From: an uncultured Erysipelotrichaceae bacterium
Lineage (GTDB): Bacteria; Bacillota_I; Bacilli_A; RF39; UBA660
Reading direction: 5' to 3'
Length of the DNA: 8,061 bases
NCBI GenBank assembly: GCA_902772675.1
Contig: CACYBN010000027.1
Span: 1 to 8,061 of the forward strand
Shown piece after piece: positions 7,173 to 8,061 of this stretch. The notes beneath the pieces were generated by a model that saw only the letters and a program-made list of their open reading frames with translations, did no database searches and was not told where the DNA came from. Position 1 is the stretch's first letter; each line of letters begins with the position of its first letter. The position numbers and the translations under genes are program-made.

Positions 7173-7180
7173 ATCACCTC
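7173..7180 (-). promoter_or_regulatory. Strong ribosome binding site deciding the ezrA start
   Basis: GAGGTGAT on the minus strand ends four bases before the ATG at 7168. It is the strongest Shine-Dalgarno match among the leftward genes and excludes the in-frame TTG 21 bases upstream, which would place this element within the coding sequence. Confidence 0.85.
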
Positions 7181-7194
7181 TATCCTCAAAATAA

Positions 7195-7223
7195 ATTATA
7201 TCATGAGTATTTAATAAAGTAAA
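7195..7223 (-). promoter_or_regulatory. Promoter of the ezrA operon
   Basis: Minus-strand -35 TTTACT (218 bases into the 7000s, at 7218-7223; four of six consensus positions), a 17-base spacer ending in an extended TGA, and a perfect -10 TATAAT (7195-7200). The predicted start near 7188 gives a leader of about 20 bases containing the Shine-Dalgarno. It diverges from the rpsD promoter 40 bases away. Confidence 0.7.
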
Positions 7224-7262
7224 TCATAGTAATTAATTATATTTATATAATATAAGGAAATG

Positions 7263-7291
7263 TTGACTTTTTAAAGGTAATCCATTATAAT
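7263..7291 (+). promoter_or_regulatory. Promoter of rpsD
   Basis: TTGACT (7263-7268) and a perfect TATAAT (7286-7291) are separated by exactly 17 bases, a near-consensus sigma-A promoter as expected for a ribosomal protein gene. The predicted start is near 7298, about 155 bases before the rpsD start codon, which leaves a long leader. Confidence 0.85.
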
Positions 7292-7297
7292 TAAAAA

Positions 7298-7452
7298 CGC
7301 ATATTCAATGAACAGCAATTTTTCTATATTGTAATGTGTCTATTAAGTTTATAAGTACCTGAGCTGTTCTAGGGAAAATATTAAAATAGACTCCCTACAA
7401 GAAAGAAAAATACGTCTTTGTTTATGTATAAAAAATAAAGGAGGACGAAAAA
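7298..7452 (+). promoter_or_regulatory. Structured rpsD mRNA leader, probable S4 autoregulatory site
   Basis: An untranslated leader of about 155 bases. GAACAGC (7310-7316) pairs perfectly with GCTGTTC (7363-7369), and immediately after it TAGGGA (7370-7375) pairs with TCCCTA (7392-7397). GTCTATT (7338-7344) in the first loop is perfectly complementary to AATAGAC (7385-7391) in the second, so a kissing-loop or pseudoknot fold is possible. Near the start codon, CGTC (7413-7416) can pair with GACG (7444-7447), touching the Shine-Dalgarno. No T run follows any stem, so control would be translational, not termination. In Bacillus subtilis, S4 is known to repress rpsD through its leader; that this leader works the same way is inference from structure and position. 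Confidence 0.7.
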
Positions 7453-8049
7453 ATGTCAAGATATACTGGACCTGCTTATAAAAAAGCAAGAAGAGTTGGA
7501 ATGTCCATTGCATCAAATGGAAAAGATATCGCAAGAAGACCTTATGGTCCTGGACAACATGGTGCAGATCGTAAAGGTAAACAATCTGATTACGGTATCC
7601 AATTAAAAGAAAAACAAAAATTAAGATTTACTTACGGATTAAGTGAAAAACAATTTAGAAAAACATTTAATGAAGCAAGTAAAATGAAAGGTATTCATGG
7701 TACTAATTTCATGATTTTACTAGAATCTAGATTAGATAACTTAGTTTATCGTGCTGGATTTGCTAATAGTAGAAGAGGTGCTAGACAATTAGTTAATCAT
7801 GGTCATATCTTAGTAGATGGTAAGAAAGTTGATATTCCATCATATAGAGTTAAACCAGGAAGTGTTATTTCATTAAAGAACAATGACATGGTAGTAGTTA
7901 AAGAAGCATTAGAAAAAGTTGTTTCTAGAGTTGAATATATTACATTCGATGCTAATAAATTAACTTGCACATATGTAAGATATCCTGAAAGAGCTGAAAT
8001 GAATGCTGACATTAATGACTCATTAATCGTTGAATTCTATAACAGATAG
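7453..8049 (+). CDS. rpsD: 30S ribosomal protein S4
   Basis: Primary 16S rRNA-binding protein that nucleates assembly of the 30S body and contributes to decoding accuracy. The 198 residues are full length. It opens MSRYTGPAYKKARR and carries RRPYGPGQHG at 28-37. The N-terminus has no cysteines (only C172 in the whole protein), so this is the zinc-free C-minus form of S4. The S4 RNA-binding domain spans about 91-150, with ESRLDNLVYR, ARQLVNHGHILVDG and VDIPSY, and the protein ends LIVEFYNR as in Bacillus S4 (EFYSR). AAAGGAGG (7437-7444) sits eight bases before the ATG. It is transcribed alone within the window, divergently from ezrA. No terminator is visible in the 12 bases after the stop. Confidence 0.98.
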   Translation: MSRYTGPAYKKARRVGMSIASNGKDIARRPYGPGQHGADRKGKQSDYGIQLKEKQKLRFTYGLSEKQFRKTFNEASKMKGIHGTNFMILLESRLDNLVYRAGFANSRRGARQLVNHGHILVDGKKVDIPSYRVKPGSVISLKNNDMVVVKEALEKVVSRVEYITFDANKLTCTYVRYPERAEMNADINDSLIVEFYNR

Positions 8050-8061
8050 AATAAATAAAAA

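Noticed and set aside
7169..7189. TTG start for ezrA at 7189
   Set aside because: It coincides with the predicted transcription start and puts the strong Shine-Dalgarno inside the gene; the ATG at 7168 is correctly spaced.
6576..7214. Two + strand open frames (6576-6851 and 6948-7214)
   Set aside because: Both are antisense to ezrA; their Ser/Leu/Ile/Phe-rich, membrane-like composition is what the reverse complement of helical, Glu/Lys-rich AT-rich code produces.
7246..7251. Second TATAAT upstream of rpsD
   Set aside because: No acceptable -35 at 16-18 bases; the TTGACT-17-TATAAT pair just downstream is far better.
7349..7534. Minus-strand open frame across the rpsD leader and start
   Set aside because: It covers the leader and the 5' end of rpsD in antisense, with no promoter or ribosome binding site of its own.
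7803..8012. Minus-strand open frame of 69 codons inside rpsD
   Set aside because: Antisense shadow of the conserved S4 C-terminal region.
1..8061. UGA read as tryptophan (Mycoplasma-type code), suspected from the gene set and low GC
   Set aside because: All seven genes are full length without in-frame TGA, and tryptophans in ftsY, ezrA and the ATPase are TGG.

Overview
The window is AT-rich chromosomal DNA with housekeeping genes of Bacillota (Firmicutes) type: SRP pathway genes (ffh, ftsY, ylxM), the division regulator ezrA and a zinc-less ribosomal protein S4. The very low GC by eye, the compact spacing and the gene mix suggest a Bacilli-class lineage close to the Erysipelotrichales/RF39/Mollicutes area, possibly an uncultured gut organism; that placement is inference. 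Tryptophan is read from TGG and no TGA occurs in frame or as a stop (five TAA, two TAG), so there is no sign of the Mycoplasma UGA=Trp code.

Layout, left to right. Positions 1-188 are the 5' part of a leftward transcription unit that leaves the window. It has a near-consensus promoter (195-223), is visibly richer in GC than everything else here, and has no protein I can name. Positions 243-266 are a rho-independent terminator. Positions 269-4763 are a leftward four-gene operon read ftsY, ylxM, a HerA-type (DUF87) ATPase, then ffh, with a likely extended -10 promoter just before ftsY and the terminator after ffh. Positions 4831-7168 are a second leftward operon: ezrA, then a small type IV pilin-like membrane protein overlapping it by 11 bases and closed by a terminator that includes its own stop codon. 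Positions 7169-7452 are a divergent control region with an ezrA promoter leftward and an rpsD promoter rightward, followed by a long structured rpsD leader. Positions 7453-8049 are rpsD on the + strand.

How the genes fit together: Ffh and FtsY are the two SRP GTPases that deliver nascent membrane proteins to the Sec translocon, and YlxM is their usual small helix-turn-helix partner. The HerA-like ATPase sits between ylxM and ffh, where the common Firmicutes order has nothing. EzrA regulates FtsZ ring assembly; the pilin-like protein is translationally linked to it and has no described role with it that I know of. The rpsD leader can form two hairpins whose loops carry a perfect 7-base complement, which fits autoregulation by S4.

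Most noteworthy: the pilin-like gene coupled to ezrA, the HerA-like ATPase embedded in the SRP operon, the predicted kissing/pseudoknot S4 leader with a segment resembling 16S rRNA, and the unexplained GC-rich transcription unit at the left edge. I see no CRISPR array, tRNA, rRNA or insertion sequence.
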